13,451 bases of DNA from the NCBI GenBank assembly GCA_900553675.1, contig USEH01000043.1:1-13451 (forward strand). The letters run 5' to 3'. Positions 7,068-13,424 of the stretch are shown here, piece after piece; the stretch's first letter is position 1, and every line of letters starts with the position of its first letter. A model generated the notes under the pieces. The model saw only the letters and a program-made list of their open reading frames with translations. It was not told where the DNA came from and ran no database searches. The position numbers and the translations under genes were made by a program. This DNA comes from an uncultured Ruminococcus sp. (lineage in GTDB: Bacteria; Bacillota; Clostridia; Oscillospirales; Ruminococcaceae).

Positions 7068-8111
7068 CGGAATGGAGACCTTTTGCGTGCATCCCACCAT
7101 AACGCCGAGCAGAGTTGCAAGCACAACCGCAATTATCAGCACCGCTATGCCGTTTTTCTTGCCGCCTTTGCCGAGGATATTTGTAAATCTCTTTTTCATA
7201 GTTCCCTTACCTCCGTAGAACCGGGTCGTAAGCGAGCTTCTTTTAGAGCTCTGGCGGCGCAGCGAGGACAGGAGCGTTTCGGTGTATGCCTTTTTAATGT
7301 TAATGTCCGCGCCTTTGATAACTCCCTCGTCGCAGGAAAGCTCCATATCAACGGTCATTTCCCTGCGCATAATCCAGATCAGCGGATTGAACCAGTGCAG
7401 GGCGTTTGCAAACACGCATAACAGCTTAACATAAACGTCACCGCGTTTAAGGTGTATAAGCTCGTGTCTTACAATAAACCGGATATCTTCTTCGCTGTAA
7501 TCATCACACGGAAGCACCATAACCGGCTTGATAAACCCGATTATCATGGGGCTTGCAGCTTTGGGGTATCGCATCAGCGAGACATTTCTCCTGATTTTTA
7601 ATTGGGATTTCAGCTTGCAAAGCGTGTCAAAGGTACTTCCGGATTCAATTCTTTCGCCGCCATGGGTAATCCTGAATTTATAGTGAAGGCAGCTTATTAT
7701 CGGCACCGACACAAATATTACCGCTCCGGCTATCCACGCCGCAATGACAATATCAAGCATGGAAAGCTTCGGTTTGCCTGCGGCTGTTTCGGGGACTGGA
7801 ACATGCTGCTCAGCAGCACCGACCGGTATTTCCACCACAAAGCGGCGGGGTTGGACTACCTGCACTTCTTCCGGCTCATAAACCACCGTCCCGCTTGATT
7901 GGATTGGTTCGGTTACAGCCGGACTTTTGCTTTCCTTGTGATACATTCCGCTTACAGGTATAAGCAGTCGGATGGCAAGGAAAATCCAGATATAGTATTT
8001 CCATTTTGCGGCGTATCTCCTGTTGATAAGTGGCGAGGCAAGCAGTATCAGCAATACGACCACGCCGACGGTTGCAGATATGCCGAGGTAGGTTAAGAAT
8101 AGGTTTGTCAT
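6579..8111 (-). CDS. BlaR1-like M56 membrane zinc protease, N-terminal 510 codons (frameshifted at its 3' end)
   Basis: Signal-transducing membrane protease of the BlaR1/MecR1 (peptidase M56) family, which inactivates its partner BlaI-type repressor when the external domain senses a ligand. Hydrophobic helices lie at about residues 5-30, 39-53, 119-141 and 321-340. The zinc site HELIH is at 216-220, with the conserved ELSCDE at 257-262. After the last helix comes sensor module A (about 349-497). The frame is right up to Gly497. The final residues, LANSRLHRPRFHS, are out of register with the module consensus, and the correct continuation lies in the next fragment. The start is ATG at 8111-8109 with AAAGGA upstream, 3 nt after the repressor stop. 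No penicillin-binding (transpeptidase) domain is visible, so the signal is probably not a beta-lactam. The protease core itself appears intact. Confidence 0.88.
   Translation of the reverse strand: MTNLFLTYLGISATVGVVVLLILLASPLINRRYAAKWKYYIWIFLAIRLLIPVSGMYHKESKSPAVTEPIQSSGTVVYEPEEVQVVQPRRFVVEIPVGAAEQHVPVPETAAGKPKLSMLDIVIAAWIAGAVIFVSVPIISCLHYKFRITHGGERIESGSTFDTLCKLKSQLKIRRNVSLMRYPKAASPMIIGFIKPVMVLPCDDYSEEDIRFIVRHELIHLKRGDVYVKLLCVFANALHWFNPLIWIMRREMTVDMELSCDEGVIKGADINIKKAYTETLLSSLRRQSSKRSSLTTRFYGGKGTMKKRFTNILGKGGKKNGIAVLIIAVVLATLLGVMVGCTQKVSIPSDNELADMINNYLEFESICTYTNLPVDFDNPPSDDPSSEEHWIYPVTKEGMTTWEDWLSYLGGIFTESGTEKALEKTATRYINHNGNLYYSDGGMGWKLASEYSIAKTVSNGDKAFTVEFWREYDPDFFGNSEREFLITTLSFEYTSSGLANSRLHRPRFHS
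7197..7214 (-). other. Possible internal ribosome binding site and start inside the M56 protease gene
   Basis: On the minus strand GGAGG (7214-7210) precedes an in-frame ATG (7199-7197, codon 305) by 10 nt. The peptide from there opens MKKRFTNIL, then has a lysine-rich stretch, one hydrophobic helix and the lipobox-like end GVMVGC (cysteine at codon 341). This resembles a lipoprotein signal peptide, so initiation here would yield the sensor half without the protease. The GGAGGT also encodes the Gly-Gly of a segment I recall as typical of clostridial M56 proteins, so the match may be coincidental. Confidence 0.3.
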
Positions 8112-8114
8112 TTA

Positions 8115-8531
8115 TTATTCCTTTCCGCCGCTGCCGTCCGACATTTTGCTTTCAAGCTCGTCGAGAAAGCTTCTTAGCTCCTTTACATCCTCGCCGCTGA
8201 ACATCTTGTTGCCGTATAGCGTTGCGACAAGGCTCTGCACCGAGCTGTTATACATCCTCTTTAAAAAGCTCTGGCTTGCAGCCGCCTTATAGTCGTTTTC
8301 CGAAACCAGGGCGGAATAAAGATTGGTGCCGCAGGAACGGTCGCATTTTACAAAGCCCTTGTCTTCAAGCCTTGCAAGCGAGGTCATAAGGGTGGAAAGC
8401 TGCCATTTTCTTGAGCTTTTAAGCACGTTTAATATGTATACGGATGTAATCGGACTGCCGCCGTCACTCTCCCATATCGCCTGCATTATTTCAAGCTCTG
8501 CGTCTCCTAATTTCTTGTTGTCGGTGTTCAT
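8115..8531 (-). CDS. BlaI/MecI/CopY-family transcriptional repressor
   Basis: A 138-residue dimeric winged-helix repressor. Residues about 8-75 hold the DNA-binding domain, opening LGDAELEIMQAIWES and continuing through the recognition helix around QLSTLMTSLARLEDKGFV (44-61) and the wing. The C-terminal helices (about 78-131) would form the dimerisation and protease-sensitive part. The length is usual for the family (about 120-140). The start is ATG at 8531-8529 with AAAGGAG ten nt upstream. The gene lies 3 nt before the M56 protease gene, the standard repressor/sensor-protease pairing, and downstream of a promoter carrying two palindromes matching the family operator core TACA-N2-TGTA. Autorepression of this operon is therefore a strong inference. 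Whether it also controls a resistance gene elsewhere cannot be seen; no beta-lactamase gene is in the window. Confidence 0.92.
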   Translation of the reverse strand: MNTDNKKLGDAELEIMQAIWESDGGSPITSVYILNVLKSSRKWQLSTLMTSLARLEDKGFVKCDRSCGTNLYSALVSENDYKAAASQSFLKRMYNSSVQSLVATLYGNKMFSGEDVKELRSFLDELESKMSDGSGGKE

Positions 8532-8571
8532 TTTGGTGTTGCTCCTTTGCTGTACTCATGATTAATGCTTG

Positions 8572-8587
8572 TTATACGTTTGTATAA
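8572..8587. promoter_or_regulatory. Operator 2 for the BlaI-type repressor
   Basis: TTATAC (8572-8577) and GTATAA (8582-8587) form an inverted repeat with a 4-nt spacer, identical in its half-sites to the operator at 8591-8608. Its core TACGTTTGTA is one base off the BlaI-family core TACA-N2-TGTA. It covers the predicted transcription start (about 8584). The two operator centres are 20 bp apart. Confidence 0.75.
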
Positions 8588-8590
8588 TAT

Positions 8591-8608
8591 ATTATACAGC
8601 TGTATAAT
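8591..8608. promoter_or_regulatory. Operator 1 for the BlaI-type repressor, overlapping the -10 element
   Basis: ATTATACAGCTGTATAAT is a perfect 18-bp palindrome containing the BlaI/MecI-family core TACA-GC-TGTA. It includes the -10 hexamer of the operon promoter and part of the -10/-35 spacer, so a bound dimer would block RNA polymerase. Confidence 0.85.
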
Positions 8609-8619
8609 GAAAATGTCAA
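8591..8619 (-). promoter_or_regulatory. Perfect-consensus sigma-A promoter of the repressor/protease operon
   Basis: On the minus strand TTGACA (8619-8614) and TATAAT (8596-8591) are separated by exactly 17 nt. This matches the housekeeping consensus at all twelve positions. The start of transcription should be near 8584, giving a leader of about 50 nt before the repressor ATG. Such a strong promoter under two operators fits a tightly repressed, inducible system. Confidence 0.88.
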
Positions 8620-8648
8620 TAGGGAAAGAAAAATTTTTTACATCAGGC

Positions 8649-8694
8649 AAAAATTACCCTCCTATGGCAGGATTGAATGCTGCCATAGGAGGGT
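8649..8694 (-). terminator. Rho-independent terminator after the DNA glycosylase gene
   Basis: A perfect 15-bp stem, ACCCTCCTATGGCAG (8656-8670) with CTGCCATAGGAGGGT (8680-8694), encloses a 9-nt loop. On the minus strand it is followed by AA and five T residues (8653-8649). It lies 54 nt past the glycosylase stop and insulates the repressor/protease promoter from upstream transcription. Confidence 0.85.
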
Positions 8695-8747
8695 TCTGCA
8701 ATATTTAGATATAAAAAGAAATGTCAAATCCGAAGCAGAAAAGAATA

Positions 8748-9254
8748 TCACGCCATCAGTGCACGCTCGATTTCCGATTTCCAAGCCTCAAGCAGTCTTT
8801 CAAAGCTCCATGCGGCGTTTGCAGGACTTGTTGATGGCAGAACCGTCGCACTGATTCCGAGCAAAGGCTCCTGATATTTATGGTATACCATGCCTGAGGT
8901 CTTGCCGTTGCAGAAAACCTGCCTGATATCGCAATCTCGTATAATCTTCGACAAATCGGTGGGAACGACGTTTTTAATGCTTGAGTCCCCCGAACCGATG
9001 ATAACGCAGCTGTATATAACATCCCACATTGCTATGTGGTGATTCAGCGCTAAAGCCTTCTTTTCCTCGATGGTTTGGGGCACCGTTTCGTTGAAGATCG
9101 CCGCCATCAGCCGCCAGTAGCGGTTTTGAGGATGACCGTAAAAGAATCGCTGCTCCCTTGATTTCACCGACGGCAGACTGCCTAAGATGAGTATCTTTGA
9201 TTGACTGTCATACAGTGGGGCGAACGGGTGGACTATGTGGGTGTATTCGGGCAT
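8748..9254 (-). CDS. DNA-deoxyinosine (hypoxanthine-DNA) glycosylase, uracil-DNA glycosylase superfamily
   Basis: A predicted base-excision-repair glycosylase of 168 residues that would remove deaminated bases such as hypoxanthine from DNA. Family landmarks are the N-terminal strand ILILGSLPSVKSREQRFFYG with YGHPQNRYW (39-47) and the second substrate-loop motif LPSTSPANAAW (139-149). CNGKTSG (115-121) is the central strand and turn typical of the superfamily. I chose the ATG at 9254-9252 because AAGGAG lies about 11 nt upstream and the conserved sequence starts right after it. A longer reading from 9329 would overlap its own promoter. The gene is monocistronic, with a promoter at 9301-9329 and a strong terminator downstream. 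The superfamily is certain; the base specificity is inferred from overall resemblance to the hypoxanthine-specific branch. Confidence 0.88.
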   Translation of the reverse strand: MPEYTHIVHPFAPLYDSQSKILILGSLPSVKSREQRFFYGHPQNRYWRLMAAIFNETVPQTIEEKKALALNHHIAMWDVIYSCVIIGSGDSSIKNVVPTDLSKIIRDCDIRQVFCNGKTSGMVYHKYQEPLLGISATVLPSTSPANAAWSFERLLEAWKSEIERALMA

Positions 9255-9300
9255 GGCTTGCTGCTCCTTTTTGATTTTGTGATGGGAACGTCCTGCCGGC

Positions 9301-9329
9301 ATTATACCATAGATGAATTGTAATTTCAA
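9301..9329 (-). promoter_or_regulatory. Sigma-A promoter of the DNA glycosylase gene
   Basis: On the minus strand TTGAAA (9329-9324), a 17-nt spacer and TATAAT (9306-9301) are followed about 46 nt later by the ATG at 9254. The spacer ends in TATGG, close to an extended -10. This placement also argues against the upstream alternative start at 9329. Confidence 0.8.
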
Positions 9330-9377
9330 TCTGATTTGTCTCTATGTCCGAACCAAGCTGTCTTGGCTGTTTGAATT

Positions 9378-9905
9378 TTACCGATTTATTGTTTTTCTCA
9401 ACCACCCAATCCGCCTTTCCATGCACTCTTTAAGCATATTGCTTTTAAGCGCGGTTTCATAGCCATGGCAGGCACCCATTATTTCATGAATTTCACACTC
9501 GATATTAAGCTTATGCAATCTGTCGTGCAGGCATACCCCCTCATCGCGAAGAGCATCGTACTGGGCAACTTCAATATATATCGGCGGGAAGCCCTCAAAG
9601 GATTCAGCCTCTATCGGCGAAGCATATTCTATCCTTTCCGGCTGCTGATCGCCCAGATATTCCTTCCACATTATTTTTGTCAGATTTGCATTCCACAAAG
9701 GAGTGTCCACATATTTTTTCATCGACCCGGTTATCATTCTTCTGTCAGTTGCGGGATAAATCAGCAGCTCCGCATCCGGCATGCGCAGTCCCCTGTCTCT
9801 TGCCATCAGCGTGACTGCCAGCGCAAGATTTCCGCCAGCGCTGTCCCCTGCAATAATTATTTTTTCGGGATTTATATTCAGCATATCCGCATTGTTTAGA
9901 CCCAT
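9378..9905 (-). pseudogene. Alpha/beta hydrolase (HSL family), C-terminal fragment after a frameshift
   Basis: This frame carries the catalytic residues of a hormone-sensitive-lipase-family esterase. The nucleophile elbow is GDSAGG (serine at fragment residue 22), the acid is in YDALRDEG (Asp117) and the histidine in GACHGYE (His147). Its nominal ATG at 9905 overlaps the N-terminal fragment by 10 nt and lacks a ribosome binding site. Reading from the CTA codon (9899-9897) it continues the upstream fragment as ...YKWV-LNNADMLNINPEKI, a normal helix for the family. The oxyanion-hole motif is missing from this piece, so alone it would not be a working enzyme. Repaired, the protein has about 305 residues, the usual family length. 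The stop is TAA at 9380-9378. Confidence 0.8.
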
Positions 9906-10294
9906 TTATACGTTTCAAAGCAATCCTCGGCGGCAGTCGGGAACTTAAATTTGGGCGCAAGGCGATAATCCGTGCATACCACCTTGCACGGCAGTTTATC
10001 GGCATACATTTTTGCAATCCTGTAATGCACAAAAGAAGCCCCAAGCACAAATCCACCGCCATGAAAGAAGACCATACACGGCAGCTTGCCCTCGGAATGG
10101 TTTGGCTCTATCACCAGCGTTTTAAGCTCTGCGCCATTATATCCCGGCGTGTTATATCTGCTTACTCTGACTTTATTATCAGATTTGCAGCTTGACAATC
10201 TCACAACCATATTCATTATCGGAAATACTTTAGGGTTTTCCGGTATTTTCTGTAGTGCTATTATTTTCAATTCTTTGTCGATATTATATTTCAT
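9896..10294 (-). pseudogene. Alpha/beta hydrolase (HSL family), N-terminal fragment before a frameshift
   Basis: The first 132 residues of a carboxylesterase-type hydrolase. The oxyanion-hole motif HGGG (78-81, in MVFFHGGGFVLG) and the DYRLAPKFKFPTAAEDC segment (109-125) are diagnostic for the hormone-sensitive-lipase family. The frame ends at TAA 9898-9896, immediately before the helix leading to the catalytic serine. One missing base near 9899 would join it to the downstream frame. The start is ATG at 10294-10292 with GGAGGGA upstream. A TATAAT-like -10 is present at 10322-10317 but with no good -35 at the normal distance. The gene is transcribed divergently from the LytTR gene. Its physiological substrate is unknown. 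Confidence 0.8.
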
Positions 10295-10489
10295 AAAACG
10301 TCCCTCCAGAATTTCGATTATAAAATCACGATTTAATAAGTCTGCACATCATAATGAAAAAACAAATGAGTAACATTCAAGCTTCCCCATTGAAATTATT
10401 ATCATCTATAGGCTGCATGGAAAATCCTCCCCGCCATATTCGGTTTGAAACCATTTATGTTTGGAAATCAACCGACTATTGAAAATCTA

Positions 10490-10518
10490 TTGAAAAAAGA
10501 ATCGCCTTTTCATATAAT
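10490..10518 (+). promoter_or_regulatory. Sigma-A promoter of the LytTR-DUF3021 operon
   Basis: TTGAAA (10490-10495) and TATAAT (10513-10518) are separated by 17 nt. The transcription start would be near 10525, leaving a short leader containing AGGAGGAG (10531-10538) before the ATG at 10544. This makes the in-frame TTG at 10526 an implausible start. A perfect 11-bp palindrome GGTTTGAAACC lies at 10442-10452, upstream of the -35. Confidence 0.8.
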
Positions 10519-10543
10519 ATAGTCATTGAGAGGAGGAGTTGAG

Positions 10544-10984
10544 ATGCAGCTCGAAGTAAAAATAGACAGCTCATATATTGAGCCAAAAGTAATCATATTG
10601 ACCGCTTCTATGACGGAGGATGTAAATATCATATTGAGTAAGCTGTTAAATCAGACGCCGCAGATTATTTCGGGAAGCAAGGACAATAAAATCGAAGTTA
10701 TAGAACAGGCAGATCTGATTCGGATTTATGCAAGCAACGGAAAGGTTATTGCCGCTACCCGCAAAGGTGAGTATGCCCTGCGCCTTAGGTTGTACGAAAT
10801 AGAGGAGCGGCTGGCGCCACATCAGTTTGTTCGAATCTCTAATTCGGAAATAATCAATCTTAAAAATGTCAACAGCTTTGACTTCAGCCTTTCGGGAACA
10901 ATCTGCGTTAAATTGGCAGACGGCACAGCAACATATGTATCCAGACGATACGTTTCAAAACTCAAAAAAATATTGGGAATATGA
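10544..10984 (+). CDS. LytTR-domain DNA-binding transcriptional regulator
   Basis: A 146-residue cytoplasmic regulator without a receiver domain. Residues about 45-146 form a LytTR DNA-binding domain: the segment RLYEIEERLAPHQFVRISNS (about 80-100) followed by EIINLKNV, a beta-hairpin, and YVSRRYVSKLKKILGI at the C-terminus is characteristic. The N-terminal 40 residues are a short extension seen in stand-alone LytTR proteins. The start ATG at 10544 is fixed by AGGAGGAG at 10531-10538. The next gene, a DUF3021-type membrane protein, starts 10 nt after the stop. LytTR-DUF3021 pairs are common in Firmicutes, where the membrane protein is thought to modulate the regulator. Target genes cannot be read from this window; autoregulation is possible. 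Confidence 0.9.
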   Translation: MQLEVKIDSSYIEPKVIILTASMTEDVNIILSKLLNQTPQIISGSKDNKIEVIEQADLIRIYASNGKVIAATRKGEYALRLRLYEIEERLAPHQFVRISNSEIINLKNVNSFDFSLSGTICVKLADGTATYVSRRYVSKLKKILGI

Positions 10985-10994
10985 GGTGAACAAA

Positions 10995-11465
10995 ATGAAA
11001 AAGAAAATAATCTTACGCAGTATTTTTGGATTCCCCATTGGAATCACCATCGGATATTTAATCACGATATTCATTTCTCTTGGTTGGGCGAACGGATATT
11101 ATACGCCCTGCGTGCCAGAGCTGGTAAACGCAATGGGAAGCGAAATAAATGCAGTTGTTTTGCAGACTCTTCTCTGCGGGTTAATGGGTGCAGGCTTTGC
11201 GGCAAGCTCGGCAATATGGGAAATAGAAAGCTGGGGCATCATAAAGCAGACCGGTATTTACTTTATTATCATATCTTTAATAATGCTGCCGGTGGCATAT
11301 TTTATGTACTGGATGGAGCACAGCGTTATCGGGGTATTAAGCTATTTTGGAATTTTTGTTTTGATATTTGCTTTTATTTGGATTATACAATTTGTGATCG
11401 GAAAGCACAATGTAAAAAGAATGAATGAAAACCTGCATAATGTAAAGGATGGTGGGGAGGAATAA
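10995..11465 (+). CDS. DUF3021-type membrane protein paired with the LytTR regulator
   Basis: A 156-residue protein with four hydrophobic helices, at about residues 9-29 (GFPIGITIGYLITIFISLGW), 54-75, 85-105 and 112-135. It ends in a charged, lysine/asparagine-rich cytoplasmic tail. This topology, size and position directly after a LytTR gene fit DUF3021 (PF11457). The ATG at 10995 is preceded by GAGGTGA at 10984-10990, overlapping the regulator stop, so expression of the two is likely coupled. A longer in-frame reading from 10866 overlaps the LytTR coding region and is not supported. The biochemical role is unknown; membrane sequestration or signal input to the LytTR partner is the usual inference. 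A terminator follows at 11595-11630. Confidence 0.85.
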   Translation: MKKKIILRSIFGFPIGITIGYLITIFISLGWANGYYTPCVPELVNAMGSEINAVVLQTLLCGLMGAGFAASSAIWEIESWGIIKQTGIYFIIISLIMLPVAYFMYWMEHSVIGVLSYFGIFVLIFAFIWIIQFVIGKHNVKRMNENLHNVKDGGEE

Positions 11466-11594
11466 AGCTGAATGGGCACTATTTTCCCATTTCAACAGTA
11501 AAGCTTGTGGCAGGATAAGAATGGATATGGTCTTGAGATATCATCATCTATTCTGTCCGAAATGAAAGCAGGAAGACTAATATCTGTATGTACG

Positions 11595-11630
11595 CCGCCG
11601 GTATGGTAAAACCATATCGGCGGTTTTCTT
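11595..11630 (+). terminator. Rho-independent terminator of the LytTR-DUF3021 operon
   Basis: CCGCCGGTATGGT (11595-11607) and ACCATATCGGCGG (11611-11623) pair over 13 bp with one G-T wobble around an AAA loop, followed by TTTTCTT (11624-11630). It lies 130 nt after the DUF3021 stop. In that 130-nt gap I see only a small AATGGG/CCCATT hairpin (11471-11491) and no gene. Confidence 0.88.
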
Positions 11631-11652
11631 CGCTATCAGCTTCACGTCAATA

Positions 11653-11674
11653 TCAGCTTGCGGGCTCAAGCTGA
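11653..11674 (-). terminator. Hairpin just downstream of the MutS-like gene
   Basis: TCAGCTTG (11653-11660) and CAAGCTGA (11667-11674) form a perfect 8-bp stem with a 6-nt loop, 23 nt past the MutS-like gene's stop. On the minus strand it is followed by TATTG rather than a T-tract, so termination would be weak. The convergent terminator at 11595-11630 may serve as the real barrier. Confidence 0.3.
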
Positions 11675-11696
11675 CACATCTTTCATATCCGCAAAA

Positions 11697-13424
11697 TCAT
11701 CCATTATCCCCATCGCGGCAGACCTTATACCTCTCCCCGCTTCCTGCACGCAGCTTTACAACGCTTAAATCGTTTTTGTACATAGTGGTAAGCTGCTTTA
11801 AGTGCGTTACCAGAATCCATCTTGCACCCTTTTTATTGAGGTATTCAAGGATGTAATATAACCCCTCGGCGCCCTCGGAATAATCTGTCGTCTGAAACAC
11901 CTCGTTCAGCAGGATAATTGAATCAGTCTGCACCGAATCAACGATCTTTTTTATGTCGATGACCTCTTCCTCAAATCTGCCGGTAATATTGCCGGACTGA
12001 TATGCACGCTCTGCCGAAGCCATCTGAAGCGAAATATCCTTTGGAAGCGAGATTTTTGCAGACTCAGCCGATATGGGCAGTCCTGCGGCGGTGAGGATAT
12101 ATGCCATGGAGACAGCGCGAAGATATACGGTTTTTCCTGCCGAATTGTCCCCTGTTATGATAATGCCCTTGGTTTTGTACGAAAGCAAAAAGTCGTTTTG
12201 AACTACTGCGGATGGGTTGGGCAGGGTCAGCAGAAGGTACACATCATACAAACCGGTGATTTCGGTGCTGTCTGAAAGCTCGGCAAAGCATACCGGTGTC
12301 CCCGCTCTCACCATTGCCTCGCAATACTTCACCGCAAAAACGTAAAACGCGAGGTCATAATAGATTCCCGAAAACTCCCCACAGACCGAGGTTATGATGT
12401 ATTCAAAGGCTTCGGTGATCTCCTTTGCGGTCTTTGAAATAATCCCGCCGCGGTCTTCAGACGTAAGACCCACGCGTATTCCGTTCGGCGATTCGTTTGT
12501 ATCACTTTTGCCGAACAGGCTGAATCCGCGCTTTTTGCCGCTTTTCTGCTCGGGCAGGTATTTGCTTTCGGATATCATGCTCAGTCCGCTTATTTTTCCG
12601 TCGCTGTCAATGCAGAAATCGGCAGCAATTACGCTTTCGTTGGGATAGTATGACTTAAACTGCTCTGCCGCCCTTTTTCTTAAGCGGTTTATTGAAAGGT
12701 AAAAATCTATATCTCCCACAAGGCTTAATATGTCCGTCTTTATGGCAGAAAGCATCTTTTTGCGCAGCTCTGCCATCTTGCGAAATTCCTGCGAATACGT
12801 CCCTATAATCGCCATGGACATCTGATAGGACATTTTAAAGCTTAATTTCTGAGCTTCAAGCTCGGAGCCGTAGCCAAGGCTGTCCACTATGCGGTATATT
12901 GTTTCACTGATCAACGGTTCATCATCTGTACACCGTTTGAAATATGTTCCGTCCGCGCTGATGGTCACCCGAATTTTTGATATGCTCTTTAACAGCTCCG
13001 CATACTCCGTAATGCTGCTTTTGAGCGTTTCTTTCTCCCCTGCGCGTGCTTTTGCTTCATCGTTCAAAACGCGTAAAAGCGGTGTTTCAAGAGCGTTTTC
13101 CATGCTGTCAAGCGATTTTATGTATGTATCGGCGTATTCCAAAAACAGCACCGACTGTTCTACCTCGTTTACGGCGTGTTCAAACACATACTTGGCTTTA
13201 TCGAGATATTTCAGATTTAGATACAGCCCCTGAAACCAATCGTAAAAGCCCTTGTCCTCAAGAAGCCTGAAAACCTCCTGCCGCGCAAGAATATCCGTGG
13301 GGGTGCAGATTTCAGACAGCACAGCTGTTTCTCCCCTTGAAATAAGCTTATCCAGAGCTACGTCTGAAAAAACCTGTTTGGGAATCACGCCCGCAGGCGG
13401 ATTCAGATTAAGAACTGACAGCAT
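11697..13424 (-). CDS. MutS-like ATPase without mismatch-recognition domain
   Basis: A 575-residue protein. The C-terminal third is a MutS domain V ATPase: Walker A GDNSAGKT (425-432), signature region SGNITGRFEEE (477-487), Walker B IILLNEVFQTT (503-513) and a switch histidine in ILVTHLKQL (541). The Walker B aspartate is replaced by asparagine (LLNE instead of LLDE). The N-terminal part (about 1-400) is helical and resembles the core/clamp domains. There is no N-terminal mismatch-binding domain (Phe-x-Glu motif) and no C-terminal Smr domain. It is therefore not a canonical mismatch-repair MutS, and its role is unknown. The start is ATG at 13424-13422 because AGGAGG (13436-13431) lies 7 nt upstream. 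The ATG six codons earlier at 13442 precedes this site and is unlikely. It converges with the LytTR operon. Confidence 0.85.
   Translation of the reverse strand: MLSVLNLNPPAGVIPKQVFSDVALDKLISRGETAVLSEICTPTDILARQEVFRLLEDKGFYDWFQGLYLNLKYLDKAKYVFEHAVNEVEQSVLFLEYADTYIKSLDSMENALETPLLRVLNDEAKARAGEKETLKSSITEYAELLKSISKIRVTISADGTYFKRCTDDEPLISETIYRIVDSLGYGSELEAQKLSFKMSYQMSMAIIGTYSQEFRKMAELRKKMLSAIKTDILSLVGDIDFYLSINRLRKRAAEQFKSYYPNESVIAADFCIDSDGKISGLSMISESKYLPEQKSGKKRGFSLFGKSDTNESPNGIRVGLTSEDRGGIISKTAKEITEAFEYIITSVCGEFSGIYYDLAFYVFAVKYCEAMVRAGTPVCFAELSDSTEITGLYDVYLLLTLPNPSAVVQNDFLLSYKTKGIIITGDNSAGKTVYLRAVSMAYILTAAGLPISAESAKISLPKDISLQMASAERAYQSGNITGRFEEEVIDIKKIVDSVQTDSIILLNEVFQTTDYSEGAEGLYYILEYLNKKGARWILVTHLKQLTTMYKNDLSVVKLRAGSGERYKVCRDGDNG

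Noticed and set aside
9255..9329. An N-terminal extension of the DNA glycosylase from an upstream ATG-proximal reading
   Set aside because: It would overlap the gene's own promoter, lacks a ribosome binding site, and is not part of the conserved family sequence.
9352..9369. A hairpin AACCAAG/CTTGGCT after the hydrolase gene as a terminator
   Set aside because: The stem is only about 5 solid base pairs and no T-tract follows on the minus strand.
9896..9905. Programmed -1 frameshift in the hydrolase gene
   Set aside because: The site reads TGG-GTC-TAA, which is not an X-XXY-YYZ slippery sequence, and no downstream structure was noticed.
10317..10345. A promoter for the hydrolase gene based on TATAAT at 10317-10322
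   Set aside because: The hexamer at the -35 distance is GCAGAC, a poor match. It was mentioned under the gene but not called as a feature.
11664..11702. A 12-codon reading frame overlapping the MutS-like gene's stop
   Set aside because: It is too short, has no supporting ribosome binding site, and half of it falls in the downstream hairpin.
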